Assembly: GCF_036227265.1 (NCBI RefSeq)
Contig: NZ_CP109446.1
Location: 2,059,501 to 2,123,500 of the forward strand
DNA: 64,000 bases
Source of the DNA: Streptomyces sp. NBC_01476
GTDB taxonomy: Bacteria; Actinomycetota; Actinomycetes; Streptomycetales; Streptomycetaceae
Direction: 5' to 3'
Every line of letters begins with the position of its first letter. The stretch's first letter is position 1. The notes under the pieces were generated by a model. That model saw nothing but the letters and a program-made list of their open reading frames with translations, did no database searches and had not been told where the DNA came from. The translations under genes were made by a program, and so were the position numbers. This document shows, piece after piece, positions 41,694-50,837 of the stretch.

Positions 41694-42611
41694 ATGCCGT
41701 CGTCCGGTGCGGCACTCGGGCGAGCATTGACCTCTGCTCGCGCGCGTCAGGTAATGACTGAGGCGTGTCGAGCGGCGGGTTTGGATGCCGATGGCGCGTG
41801 CATGATCCGGCTCGGTGAGAACGCGCTGTTCCGCCTGGAGCGCCGGCCGGTGATCGTGCGGATCGCCCGCTCTGTGGAGTACCTGGGCGCGGCGCGGCTG
41901 GAGGTACGCGTCTCGCGGTGGCTCGCGGCTGAGGGGTTCCCCGCGTCGCGGGTGGTGGAGAACGTCGAGCAGGCCGTCGTGGTGTCCGGCCATCCGGTGA
42001 CGTTCTGGCATCTCATCGAAGAGGGCGATCGGGCGGCGACGTACGGTGAACTCGGCGCGGTGCTGCGTGAGCTGCACGCGCTGCGGGTGCCGGACAGCCT
42101 GGATCTTCCCCGCTTCGACCCGTTGGGGCGGTCGGCGCTGCGGATCGAGAGGGCGGTCGGCATCCCGGCGGAGGATCGGGCCTTCTTGCGCAAGCGCCAC
42201 GCCGAACTGAGCGGCCGGCTGCCGGAGTTGCGGTTGACACTGCCACTAGGACCGGTCCACGGCGACGCCCACACGAACAACCTCATGGTCGACCGGCAGG
42301 GCCGCGTCCACTTGATCGACTTCGAGACCTTCTGCCACGACCACGGGGAGTGGGACCTCATGGTGACCGCTCACGAGTACGACCGGCTGGGGTGGGTTTC
42401 GGACGAGCAGTACGCGGCGTTCAGCGGCGCGTACGGCCGGGACCTGCGGGAGTGGCCCGGCTTCGACACGCTCTGCGCTGTCCAGGAGTTCAAGATGACC
42501 ACCTGGCTCATGCAGAACATCGGCGAGAGCAGCACAACCCGCGAGGAGTACAAACGGCGGATCGCCTCCCTACGAGACGATCACGCACCGCGCAACTGGC
42601 AACCGGGATGA
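41694..42611 (+). CDS. Aminoglycoside phosphotransferase/choline kinase-like protein
   Basis: A 305-residue kinase-fold protein. After a variable N-lobe (MIRLGENALFRLERRPVIVRIAR, with the lysine replaced by the RPVIVR strand), it has the catalytic loop LGPVHGDAHTNNLMVD and the metal-binding LIDFETFCHDHGEWD. This is the APH family, which phosphorylates small molecules; members near biosynthetic clusters can serve resistance or tailoring. The start was set at 41694, where protein-like sequence begins. It is convergent with the XRE regulator (9 bp between the stops). Its role in the lanthipeptide cluster is unknown. Confidence 0.82.
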   Translation: MPSSGAALGRALTSARARQVMTEACRAAGLDADGACMIRLGENALFRLERRPVIVRIARSVEYLGAARLEVRVSRWLAAEGFPASRVVENVEQAVVVSGHPVTFWHLIEEGDRAATYGELGAVLRELHALRVPDSLDLPRFDPLGRSALRIERAVGIPAEDRAFLRKRHAELSGRLPELRLTLPLGPVHGDAHTNNLMVDRQGRVHLIDFETFCHDHGEWDLMVTAHEYDRLGWVSDEQYAAFSGAYGRDLREWPGFDTLCAVQEFKMTTWLMQNIGESSTTREEYKRRIASLRDDHAPRNWQPG

Positions 42612-42620
42612 GACAGCCCC

Positions 42621-43991
42621 CTACTCGTCGTCGGGGTCGGCGAGCGCGACCCGCACGTGGTCGTTGAAGTCCCGTACGGCAGAGTTGGATGCTTGCGGCG
42701 AGACCTGGCGCTGGAAGTCGGAGACGTAGCGCCGGAAGCGGGCCGACTGCACGGACTCGCCTTCCCGCACGGCAGTGGTCGCGGTGGCGACGGCGGCCCC
42801 CACGTCGCCGTGCAGGTAGTGGCTCTGGGCGAGAACCATCCGGCAGAAGGCAAGGGTCCGGGCGTACTGGGGTTCGGTCTTGCCGACCGCGAGTTCCGCG
42901 AACCGCAGGGACTCGGCGGGGCGTTGGAGATCGCGGAAGCAGTGCGAGAACTCGCCGATCAGCTCCGCTTCGTCGAAGTAGGCAAGCCATTCCGGGTCCG
43001 TGGCGGAGTCCGCCCGCTCGAAGTGGCGTTCGGCCTCGTTCAGGGCCCGCGAGGCCCCCACATGATCGTGCGCGTTCGACAGCGCGCGGGCTTCGTGGGC
43101 GGCGAACATGGCCTGGGCGCGCGGCGTGGTCCTGCCCCGGCCGCCTTCCACGGCCGCCCGCGCCAGCCGCGCGGCGCGCGGCACATCCCCCAAGTAGTTC
43201 GCCTGGTGGCTCATGTTGGCAAGGAGGGCCGCACCCATCATCCGGTCGTCGGTGATCTGCGTGAGGCGAAGCGCGGCCAGGAGATAGCGGTTGGCCAGAT
43301 GGTGGTTTCCGACGTCGTACGCCGTCCACGCCAGGACTTCGCCCATCTCGGCCGCTGCGGTGAAGAGCGCCTGGCCGACCTTCTCCGAGTAGCCGGCGCT
43401 CAGCAGCGGCAGAACCTCGTGGCGGAAGTAGTGCCGCAGCGCCGCGTGTCCGTGTCCACCGCCGAAGAGGAAGTCCAGCCGCATGAACATCGCGTTGGCG
43501 GTCCGCACCGCCGCGACATCCCGCATCCCGATCCGCCGGGGCGCTCCCCGGTCGCTGGGCAGACCGTCCGGACGCGCGACGAGCCAGGACAGAACGGCCG
43601 AGCTGACCTCGTTGTCATGCAGCAGCTCGTCGGTGAACGGCTCGTCCTCGGGACGCAGTTGGGTCAGCCCGTCCAGGACGCCGAGTGCCTCGGCGAGGGA
43701 TGCCGCGTAACTCGTGCCGATCGGCGAGGGGTTGATCGTGACCCCGGAGAAGCCGAGGTCGGATGCGGTGACCCGGCGGCCTAACTTCGCGCTGAGGGCT
43801 TCGGCGAGGTAGGCCGCGTTGTCCGCTTGGATGCCGGCGCCGTCGAGCCAGCGCTGTACGGACACATGGGTGGTGCCGACGCGGACGCCGTGCCGTAACG
43901 CGACATCGCGCACACGGCGGGCCAGGCCCTTGTTGGATGCCCCGGCGTCGGCCATCAGCGCGGCGAGACGGTGATTGGGCTCTCGGTTCAT
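42621..43991 (-). CDS. XRE-type regulator with helical repeats
   Basis: A 456-residue cytoplasmic protein. The first 80 residues contain a helix-turn-helix (ASNKGLARRVRDVALRHGVRVGTTHVSVQRWLDGAGIQADNAAYLAEALSAKLG). The remainder is a set of TPR-like helices (GDVPRAARLARAAVEGG, ALNEAERHFERADSATDPEWLAYFDEAELIGEF). This two-part layout is common in Streptomyces cluster-linked regulators that sit next to HATPase genes, as here. It probably controls the lanthipeptide genes and itself through the palindrome at 44013-44036. A GTG at 44012 is an alternative start. Confidence 0.8.
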   Translation of the reverse strand: MNREPNHRLAALMADAGASNKGLARRVRDVALRHGVRVGTTHVSVQRWLDGAGIQADNAAYLAEALSAKLGRRVTASDLGFSGVTINPSPIGTSYAASLAEALGVLDGLTQLRPEDEPFTDELLHDNEVSSAVLSWLVARPDGLPSDRGAPRRIGMRDVAAVRTANAMFMRLDFLFGGGHGHAALRHYFRHEVLPLLSAGYSEKVGQALFTAAAEMGEVLAWTAYDVGNHHLANRYLLAALRLTQITDDRMMGAALLANMSHQANYLGDVPRAARLARAAVEGGRGRTTPRAQAMFAAHEARALSNAHDHVGASRALNEAERHFERADSATDPEWLAYFDEAELIGEFSHCFRDLQRPAESLRFAELAVGKTEPQYARTLAFCRMVLAQSHYLHGDVGAAVATATTAVREGESVQSARFRRYVSDFQRQVSPQASNSAVRDFNDHVRVALADPDDE

Positions 43992-44012
43992 ACTCCCCCT
44001 GCCGTCGGTCAC

Positions 44013-44036
44013 TGACAGTAAGTGGCAATCCTGTCA
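44013..44036. promoter_or_regulatory. Inverted repeat upstream of the XRE regulator
   Basis: TGACAG (44013-44018) and CTGTCA (44031-44036) with a 12-nt spacer, placed 22 bp before the regulator start in the divergent region with the HATPase gene. Size and position suit an operator for an HTH dimer. Confidence 0.5.
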
Positions 44037-44270
44037 CCCTCTGGTCTCTCCAGGCAGGGGGTTCATGAGCGAACCCCCTCGACGTGCGGCGAACCTCCCG
44101 TGCACACGAACTCCCTCGTGAACTCTGCCGTCGCCCCTTGATGAGCCGTTGACTTGCGGACACACCCGCCGGAGCAGTCGGCACGGGCTTGACCCGCTGC
44201 TGGTTCCGCTACGTGCAACCGCGTGGTCGATACGTCCCCCGGGTGCCTGTCACAGCAAGGAGGTGAAGCG

Positions 44271-44795
44271 ATGGTTTCGGGAGCGGTGGATCTCCGCAGC
44301 CGGCTGGACCTGGCGTGCGAGCCCGGTGCCATTCGGCATGCCCGATCCCACGCCCGCGATGTCCTCAGGAAGTGGAGTGTGCCCGCCGAGGTGTTGTTCG
44401 ACGCCCTCACCATCGTGGCGGAACTCGCGACCAACGCGGTCCGGCACGGGGGAATCGAGCCGGGTCCGCGTGCCGCGGAAGGGGATGCCACGATCTCGCC
44501 CGTCTGTGCCTTGGACCTGCGCGTTCACAACGACCGCCTCTACGTGGCCATGTACGACGAGAGTCGGCGGGCCCCGGTCCTCCAACCGCCGTCCGACGAC
44601 GCGGAGAACGGCCGAGGGCTGCGGCTCGTCGCCGGCCTGAGCGACGGTGTGTGGGGCTACGCCTACACCACAGACCGCCCCGGGAAGCTGGTCTGGGCGA
44701 GCCTGCCCTTCCCGGTGTCGGGCAAGCTACCCGAGCCATCGCCCGTTGGCCGAACCTCCCCCGGGCGGTATCGGCCGACTCCCAGTACCAGTTGA
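44271..44795 (+). CDS. ATP-binding protein (RsbW-like HATPase)
   Basis: A 174-residue single-domain GHKL ATPase. AAGGAGGT lies 6 nt before the ATG. The N-box is LTIVAELATNAVRHGG and the glycine box is ENGRGLRLVAGL, followed by WGYAYTTDRPGKLVWASLPF. Such proteins are anti-sigma-factor-like or regulatory kinases and are abundant in Streptomyces, often beside helical-repeat XRE regulators. It is transcribed away from that regulator. The target protein is not known. Confidence 0.85.
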   Translation: MVSGAVDLRSRLDLACEPGAIRHARSHARDVLRKWSVPAEVLFDALTIVAELATNAVRHGGIEPGPRAAEGDATISPVCALDLRVHNDRLYVAMYDESRRAPVLQPPSDDAENGRGLRLVAGLSDGVWGYAYTTDRPGKLVWASLPFPVSGKLPEPSPVGRTSPGRYRPTPSTS

Positions 44796-44915
44796 CGCCG
44801 CAGCCGGCTTCCACACTGGGCAAGCGACGACGCAACCGCCACAGAACGCATCCATACAGAAAAGCCACCGCCATGACGTTGTTCCCCCATTTGCGGCGAG
44901 ACCGCGCGACTCCCG

Positions 44916-45233
44916 GTGTTCCTCATCCAGCCGGCCTTCCGCCTCGCAGCAGCGTGCGGGACGCCGGACGACGCCGACGTGGAGCGGGACTTACGGGGCC
45001 ACTTCCAAGTTCACGGCGCCGAGGCTCACTTCGCACACGTACTGAATTTGCCCGGCGAGTCCACCGGTGCACTGTGGGCCCACTGGGCCGACGGCGCCAA
45101 GCCCACCACCCTTGACGTACTTCTGGACTGCACGTCAGTCGAACCCGAAACACGCGATCCATGTTGTGAGTTCGTCGATCACCCTGGGGCGCACAGCTCC
45201 CGCCTCACAGCCGCCGAGACTCATTCCTCCTGA
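44916..45233 (+). CDS. Small hypothetical protein with a C-terminal Cys-His motif
   Basis: A possible 105-residue protein starting at a GTG (VFLIQPAFRLAAACGTPDDADVERDL by sequence). The C-terminal part DPCCEFVDHPGAHS has adjacent cysteines and two histidines that could bind metal. No clear ribosome site is present, and an ATG at 44873 lies in another frame, so either the start is not obvious or the gene is damaged. I do not recognise the family. It lies between the HATPase and the DUF6907-like gene in the same direction. Confidence 0.45.
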   Translation: MFLIQPAFRLAAACGTPDDADVERDLRGHFQVHGAEAHFAHVLNLPGESTGALWAHWADGAKPTTLDVLLDCTSVEPETRDPCCEFVDHPGAHSSRLTAAETHSS

Positions 45234-45368
45234 ATCCGATCCTCGAGCGGCACCCGCCGACCACGCGCCGCACCGTCCCTTGGCTGGTGACAGCAGGTAC
45301 TGATCATTTCAGTGCAATGCGTCAAGAAATCCTTTCCCATTACCACTCCCGAAAAAGAGGAACACCTG

Positions 45369-45923
45369 ATGACCACCGCCTCAATAGGTGCGAGGCCCAC
45401 CCCCATCGAGGAGCCCACTCAGCAACCGGCGGCCGACAAAGCCGCCTTTCCAAGCCGGACCTGGTCCATCAACACCACGGTCGGAATCACCCTCACCGGC
45501 TACCTGCCACCCTGGGCCGAAGGGGACCCCAGCGCATCGGACGTCCCCCTGGAAAAGCTTTCCGTCGAGTTGATCGACCTGTCGCACTGGATGCCCTTCG
45601 ACGGACAGCCGATGCGCATCCACTACCCCTCCTATGCGGACGGTAACGGCAAGGCAGGTGAGAGTGAGGAGATCGTCTTCAGCGGCAACATCACCTGCTA
45701 TCCATACAGCGAGAACCTGCGCGAACGGACTCCGTTCGCCAACGTCCGCGTCGTCGACGATTTTTGGATGAACAACCTCATCCCCGACGAAGTCGCTGGC
45801 CTCGCCGCCAAGCTCCGCACCCAAGCCGATTACCTCGAAAAGAGCGTCGTCCCGACTCTCGAAGCAGCCCGCAGCGACTGGGAAGTTCACCAGATTTCGC
45901 GTGCGAACCACATTCTCCCGTAG
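45369..45923 (+). CDS. DUF6907-like protein
   Basis: A 184-residue soluble protein. AGAGGAA lies 6 nt before the ATG. The first 35 residues are variable, then a conserved-looking core follows: TWSINTTVGITLTGYLPPWAEGDPSASDVPLEKLSVELIDLSHW, later GNITCYPYSENLRERTPFANVRVVDDFWMN and AAKLRTQADYLEKSVVPTLEAARSDWE. From memory this matches a Streptomyces family labelled DUF6907, common on mobile or accessory regions. Its function is unknown. It precedes the lanthipeptide precursor by 288 bp, a stretch in which I see no other gene. Confidence 0.65.
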   Translation: MTTASIGARPTPIEEPTQQPAADKAAFPSRTWSINTTVGITLTGYLPPWAEGDPSASDVPLEKLSVELIDLSHWMPFDGQPMRIHYPSYADGNGKAGESEEIVFSGNITCYPYSENLRERTPFANVRVVDDFWMNNLIPDEVAGLAAKLRTQADYLEKSVVPTLEAARSDWEVHQISRANHILP

Positions 45924-46211
45924 GCGCCAGAGAGAAGATCGCAAAAAGCGGTGAGCAGGTACGATCTTCGGCTGACGACCACCGATCTAAGTTTCCGGCC
46001 GATCGAAATTCTTCCGCCAAGCGATCGGCCCGGACCAGAGGAAGGTTTCCGGCTCGGGAACAAGCGGCCCTGCGCAGAATCAAGTTGTGGGGCACCGCCT
46101 TTGGGCCGGTGGCCGGGGGCGCTTCCGCTGCGTGGCTGTCTCAATCCGCGACGCGTAAGGGCGTTTTCTGGCAGCACCACCCGTAATTCACACCCATGAA
46201 GAGGAGTTGGC

Positions 46212-46382
46212 ATGAGTCCCACCATCGCGCGCACCACGAAGGCGAACACGGGCACCACCGCAGTGGACGGCTTCGAGCTGGACGTCACGCTGGTCGAGGT
46301 CGGCGATGTCGCCGGCCTGGTCAGTCTGACGGACGACGGCTGCGGCGAGACCTGCGGCGCCTGCACCACCAACGTGGCCTGA
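46212..46382 (+). CDS. FxLD-family lanthipeptide precursor
   Basis: A 56-residue precursor peptide. GAGGAG lies just before the ATG. The leader contains F21-E-L-D24, the FxLD motif that names the family, followed by VTLVEVGDVAGLV. The core has Ser38, Thr40, Thr47, Thr52 and Thr53 as dehydration candidates, and Cys44, Cys48 and Cys51 as thioether partners, within the family-typical pattern TDDGCGETCGACTT. Up to three rings are possible. Asp42-Gly43 is a chemically favoured site for aspartimide formation by the isoaspartyl-type methyltransferase at 50838-52916. LanB and LanC genes follow directly. The leader cleavage site is not determined. Confidence 0.9.
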   Translation: MSPTIARTTKANTGTTAVDGFELDVTLVEVGDVAGLVSLTDDGCGETCGACTTNVA

Positions 46383-46467
46383 CCCCAGGCGCACGGAACC
46401 CGGGCCGGTGTCTTCGTGACCCGAAGTGCGAAGTCACCGGCCGCCCATCTTGGAGCAGGAGGTTGTG

Positions 46468-49400
46468 ATGGCTTCGAGCACCGCGTTCCGTGCCGGTAGG
46501 ACCGCGCTCGTCCGTGCGGTCGCCCGGCCGGAACTCCCTGTCCCCCCGGTCCCTGATCTCGATGACCCTTCCCCTCATGGCGCGGCTGTCCGGCTGGCGT
46601 GGTTGCGAGAGGTCTGGTCCGAGGGGGACGTTGCCGAGGCGCTGGAGCACGCCAGCCCGGTCCTCGCCTCCCAGGTGCGGGCCTTATGTTCCTCAGGTGC
46701 TCCAGCAGATCGTGATGTGCGGCGCGCCGCCGCCTCGGTGACCCGCTACGTGTTGCGTGCCGAGCAGCGGGCAACTCCCTTCGGTCTGTTCGCCGGCGTT
46801 GCGTCGGCCACCATCGGACCAGGGGCCGGGACGACGTGGGGTTCGGACCATAGGGTCATCGCTCGGGCGAGCGCGGAATGGCTGACGGCCGTCATCGAAC
46901 GGCTGGAGTCCTGCCCCGAGCTGTTGGAGCGCCTTCCGGTGGTCCTCAACAACACCGCACAGGTACGCGGCGGACAGCTGGTCGTGCCGTACAACTCCGA
47001 CACACACCGCGACCAGCGGCGCGCGGTCGAGACATCCATCGTGGTCACCGAACCGGTGCGGGCGATCCTCGACGCAGCCCGCGAACCCATCTGCGGGGGC
47101 GTCCTCGCCGACAAGCTGGCCGCGGGCTTCCCCGGGGCAGGTCCGGGAAGGGCGCAGCGGCTCGTGCGGGGGCTGATCCACAACCAGGTGTTGATCACCA
47201 GCCTGCACGCACCGAGCACCGAGACCGATGCCCTGGACTACCTGCTGGGCCGGCTCGACGCAGTCAACGCCGACACGGTCGCTCCGGTCGCCGATACCGT
47301 CCGCGAACTACGCGCCGTACAAGCCGACCTGCGAGGCTGCGACTCCCCCGCCGGCCGGGCCCGCGCCGCCTCGCGGATGCGGGCTGTGGTCCCGGGGCTG
47401 CGCCGCCATCCCCTCGCGCTCGACCTACGCCTGGACGCCGAGATCACGCTGTCGCACCAGGTCGCCCGCGAGGTCGAGCGCGCCGCCGAAGTCCTGACCC
47501 GGATTAGCGCCCTGCCGTACGGGACCGCAGCGTGGAAGGCGTACCAACGAAGGTTCTACGAGCGGTACGGCATCGGCACGATGGTGCCGCTCACCGAGGT
47601 CGTCGCCGATAGCGGCACCGGCTTCCCCGACGGGTATCCGGGCGCCCCCGCCGACGGCCGACGCTCCCGCGTTTCGGTGCGGGACGACGCCCTGGTGCGG
47701 CTGGCGCAGGCAGCCGTCCTCGACGGCCGCGACGAAGTGGTCCTCACCAATGAGCTGATCGCCGCGATGGACCTGGGGCCCGAACGTCCCAGGGTGCCGC
47801 CGCACCTGGAAGTCAGCGTTCGGGTGCACGCTGCCAGCGCCGGGGAGCTGCGACGCGGTCGGTTCCGGTTGGAAGTGGCGAGCGTGTCCCGCGGCGTCGG
47901 CGTCACCATCGGCCGGTTCCTCAGTGTGCTGGCCCCCGAGGACCGCGAACGGCTGGCAGCAGAGTTGGCCGCCCTCCCGACCGCCGACGCCGGCACCATC
48001 GTTGCCCAGTTGTCCTTCCCGCCGCTGCACCCCGCCAGCGCACACGTCACACGCGCTCCGCAGGTGCTGCCCACCGTGATCAGCGTCCAGGAGCACCGCG
48101 CCACGAGCGGCGACGTGCTCGATCCGGCCGATCTGGCAGTGGCGTGCGACGGCCGGCGCATGTACCTGGCCGCGCCCTCGTGCGGGCAGCGGATCGAGGC
48201 CGTAGGCATGCACGCGCTGAACCTCAAGGAGCACACACCGCCGCTGGTCCGGTTCCTCACCGAGCTGTCCCGCGCCCAGTGCGCGCAGGTCGCCTTGTTC
48301 GACTGGGGTGCCGCGAACGCGATGCCGTTCCTGCCGCGGCTGCGCTACGGCCGTACGGTGCTCGCCCCGGCCCGGTGGCGGCTGGAGGCCGCCGAACTGC
48401 CCGGCCGCGACCGCCCACAATCCCTGTGGAATACCGCCCTTGAGGACTGGAGGACCCGGCGGCGGATGCCGCACCGGGTCCACCTGGCCGAAGGCGATCA
48501 ACGCCTCCTCCTCGACCTCGACCATGCCGCGCACCGAACCCTGCTGCGCCAACACCTGAACCGCACCCCCTTGGCGGTGCTCGTGGAAGCGCCGGACGCC
48601 GACGCGTACGGCTGGTGCGACGGCCGTGCGCACGAGGTCGTCGTGCCGCTCAAAGCGGCCCGGCTCCCGACCTGGCCCGCGCTGCCGACCCCCACCCCGG
48701 CCCGTACCTTCTCTCCGGAACAGATCCAGACGCCCGGTCTCTCCTCGCTTCTGCTCGCCACGCTCTACGGCGACCTACGCCGCCAGGACGTTCTCCTCGC
48801 TAAGCACATCCCCGACCTGCTGGACCGGCTCGGTGGGCCGCCCTGGTGGTTCATCCGCTTCCGCGACCCCGCCCACCACCTGCGGCTGCGTATCGCGCTG
48901 CCCGATCCCGACGCCTTCGCCGAGACCGCCCGTACCGTCGGCGCCTGGGCCGACGAACTGCGCGCCGCCGGACTGCTGTCGGACCTGCGCTTCCCCACCT
49001 CCTACCGCGAGATGGGCCGCTGGGGATCGGGTTCGGCCTGGGACGCCGCCGAGGAGGTGTTCCGTGCCGACTCGCGGGCCGTCGTCACCCAACTCGCCCA
49101 GCGCCAACGACCGCCGCAGCGCGCGCTGGTGGCCGCACACAGCATCGGCATCGCCACCGCGTTCCTCGGCAGCACCGAGGCCGCGATGCGCTGGCTGACC
49201 GACCATATTCCCTCCACCGCGCCCGCACCGGTTCCGCGCCCACAGTTCGCCGAGACCGTACGACTGGCCGACCCGTCCAACGACTGGGCGGCGCTGCGCG
49301 ACGTAACCGGTGGGCAGGCCATCGTGAAAGCGTGGGCCGACCGGGACGCGGCGCTTGCCGCCTACCGACCCCATCTCCCCGGCCCTGACACCCAGGGCAT

Positions 49401-49539
49401 CGGCCTGGACGACGTCCTCTCCTCACTCCTGCACGTCCACTTCGTACGGCACGTCGCGGTCGACTTCCCCGAGGAAGAGGTCTGCCTCTACCTCACCCGC
49501 GCCGCAGCCCTGGCCTGGCTCTCCCGGAGGGCACGGTGA
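46468..49539 (+). CDS. Lantibiotic dehydratase (LanB)
   Basis: A 1023-residue class I dehydratase that uses glutamyl-tRNA to dehydrate Ser/Thr of the precursor. AGGAGG lies 5 nt before the ATG. The N-terminal glutamylation domain shows YVLRAEQRATPFGLFAGVASA, containing the R-x-TPFG-F motif, and runs to about residue 740. The C-terminal elimination domain (about 750-1023) contains WWFIRFRDPAHHLRLRI and YREMGRWGSGSAWDAAEEVF, similar to thiopeptide-type SpaB-C. Both halves are on one chain, unlike split LanBs. The stop overlaps the LanC start (GTGA). It lies 85 bp downstream of the precursor gene. Confidence 0.95.
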   Translation: MASSTAFRAGRTALVRAVARPELPVPPVPDLDDPSPHGAAVRLAWLREVWSEGDVAEALEHASPVLASQVRALCSSGAPADRDVRRAAASVTRYVLRAEQRATPFGLFAGVASATIGPGAGTTWGSDHRVIARASAEWLTAVIERLESCPELLERLPVVLNNTAQVRGGQLVVPYNSDTHRDQRRAVETSIVVTEPVRAILDAAREPICGGVLADKLAAGFPGAGPGRAQRLVRGLIHNQVLITSLHAPSTETDALDYLLGRLDAVNADTVAPVADTVRELRAVQADLRGCDSPAGRARAASRMRAVVPGLRRHPLALDLRLDAEITLSHQVAREVERAAEVLTRISALPYGTAAWKAYQRRFYERYGIGTMVPLTEVVADSGTGFPDGYPGAPADGRRSRVSVRDDALVRLAQAAVLDGRDEVVLTNELIAAMDLGPERPRVPPHLEVSVRVHAASAGELRRGRFRLEVASVSRGVGVTIGRFLSVLAPEDRERLAAELAALPTADAGTIVAQLSFPPLHPASAHVTRAPQVLPTVISVQEHRATSGDVLDPADLAVACDGRRMYLAAPSCGQRIEAVGMHALNLKEHTPPLVRFLTELSRAQCAQVALFDWGAANAMPFLPRLRYGRTVLAPARWRLEAAELPGRDRPQSLWNTALEDWRTRRRMPHRVHLAEGDQRLLLDLDHAAHRTLLRQHLNRTPLAVLVEAPDADAYGWCDGRAHEVVVPLKAARLPTWPALPTPTPARTFSPEQIQTPGLSSLLLATLYGDLRRQDVLLAKHIPDLLDRLGGPPWWFIRFRDPAHHLRLRIALPDPDAFAETARTVGAWADELRAAGLLSDLRFPTSYREMGRWGSGSAWDAAEEVFRADSRAVVTQLAQRQRPPQRALVAAHSIGIATAFLGSTEAAMRWLTDHIPSTAPAPVPRPQFAETVRLADPSNDWAALRDVTGGQAIVKAWADRDAALAAYRPHLPGPDTQGIGLDDVLSSLLHVHFVRHVAVDFPEEEVCLYLTRAAALAWLSRRAR

Positions 49540-50810
49540 CCGATCCCCACACGCTGAAGGTGGCGGACGCCATCGCCGACCTCCTGGCCGACCCCGACAC
49601 CGCCCCGGTGAGTCCGCGCACCACAACCACCGACCGGCAGCAGCTCGCGTACGGGCCCCTGGGGATCGCGCTGCTGCACATCGAACGCGCCGGAGCCGAT
49701 CTGGGACCATGGCAGCGCGCCCACGCCTGGCTCGCCGCCACCACCCGGCAGCCGTTCACCAGCGGACCCGACAGCCATCCCTTCTACGGCGCCCCGGCCC
49801 TTGCCCACGCCGTGGCCTGCGCAGCCGAGCACCAACCGGTCCCCTACCAGCGAGCCCTTCTCCACCTCGACGCGCAGATCGACCGAGACGTACGCCGGCG
49901 CCTCGACGCCGTGCATCGCCGCGTCGACGCCGGCGGCATGCCTGAGCTGGCCGAGTTCGACGCGATCCGAGGACTCGCCGGCTACGGCGCCTACCTGCTG
50001 CACCGCGACCCGCTCAGCTCCACCCTGAACAGGCTCCTCGACTACTGCGTCCGCCTCACCGCGCCGGTCGCCCACGACGGCGAGACTCTGCCTGGTTGGT
50101 GGACAGCCTCCGGGCCTTCCGGCCGCCCGGACAAGCGGTTCCCCGGCGGGCACGCCAACAACGGTATGGCGCACGGCATCGGCGGAGTGCTCGCACTGCT
50201 GGCCCTCGCCGCCCGGCACGGCAACACCGTCGACGGCCACCACGCCGCCCTCCGAACAATCCTGGCGTGGCTCGACCGGTGGCAGGAAGAGACCGGCCCC
50301 GGCGTTGTCTGGCCCTATTGGGTCACCCGCGCCGAACTCCGCGAAGGGCATCTCGCCCCCTCTGCGCCGCGCCGTCCCTCATGGTGCTACGGCACAGCCG
50401 GCCTCGCCCGTGCCCAGCAACTCGGCGCCCTCGCCCTCGGCGACACTCGCCGTCAAGTCAAGGCCGAGGCGGCGCTCGTGGCCGCCCTCACCGACTTCGC
50501 GCAGCTCAAGGCCACCACGGACAACGGCCTGTGCCACGGTTACGCCGGGCTCGCCCACGTCGCGGCCCGCGCTGCCGCTCACGCACACCCTTCGACGACT
50601 GGGCAGCTTCGCGTCGCAATTCCACCGCTCCTGCGCGCGGTGTGCCAGCCGGGCACCGACTCCGCCACCGTCGCCGCGGCCCTGGTGCAGGACGAGGTAG
50701 CCGGACCGGGGTTCCTCGATGGCGCCGCAGGTATCGCTCTGGCACTCCTCGCGCCCGCCACCGAGACATCGCCCATATCCGCCTGGGACTCCTGCCTGCT
50801 CATCGCCTGA
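49536..50810 (+). CDS. Lanthionine cyclase (LanC)
   Basis: A 424-residue zinc-dependent cyclase that adds Cys thiols to dehydroamino acids. The zinc ligands are visible: Cys284 in SWCYGTAGL and Cys333-His334 in NGLCHGYAGL. GHANNGMAHGIGGVLALL carries the conserved histidine region. The alpha-toroid repeat pattern (G-x-x-G-x-x-x-A/L) is evident throughout. The start codon overlaps the LanB stop, so the two enzymes are coupled in translation. The methyltransferase gene follows after 27 bp. Confidence 0.94.
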   Translation: MTDPHTLKVADAIADLLADPDTAPVSPRTTTTDRQQLAYGPLGIALLHIERAGADLGPWQRAHAWLAATTRQPFTSGPDSHPFYGAPALAHAVACAAEHQPVPYQRALLHLDAQIDRDVRRRLDAVHRRVDAGGMPELAEFDAIRGLAGYGAYLLHRDPLSSTLNRLLDYCVRLTAPVAHDGETLPGWWTASGPSGRPDKRFPGGHANNGMAHGIGGVLALLALAARHGNTVDGHHAALRTILAWLDRWQEETGPGVVWPYWVTRAELREGHLAPSAPRRPSWCYGTAGLARAQQLGALALGDTRRQVKAEAALVAALTDFAQLKATTDNGLCHGYAGLAHVAARAAAHAHPSTTGQLRVAIPPLLRAVCQPGTDSATVAAALVQDEVAGPGFLDGAAGIALALLAPATETSPISAWDSCLLIA

Positions 50811-50837
50811 CCCCGCCGATCGAAAGAACCCCTGCTC

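Noticed and set aside
44873-45115. A frame starting ATG at 44873 (MTLFPHLRRDRATPG)
   Set aside because: It quickly turns into Arg/Gly-rich non-protein sequence; the overlapping frame from 44916 is more protein-like. A frameshift linking them is possible but unproven.
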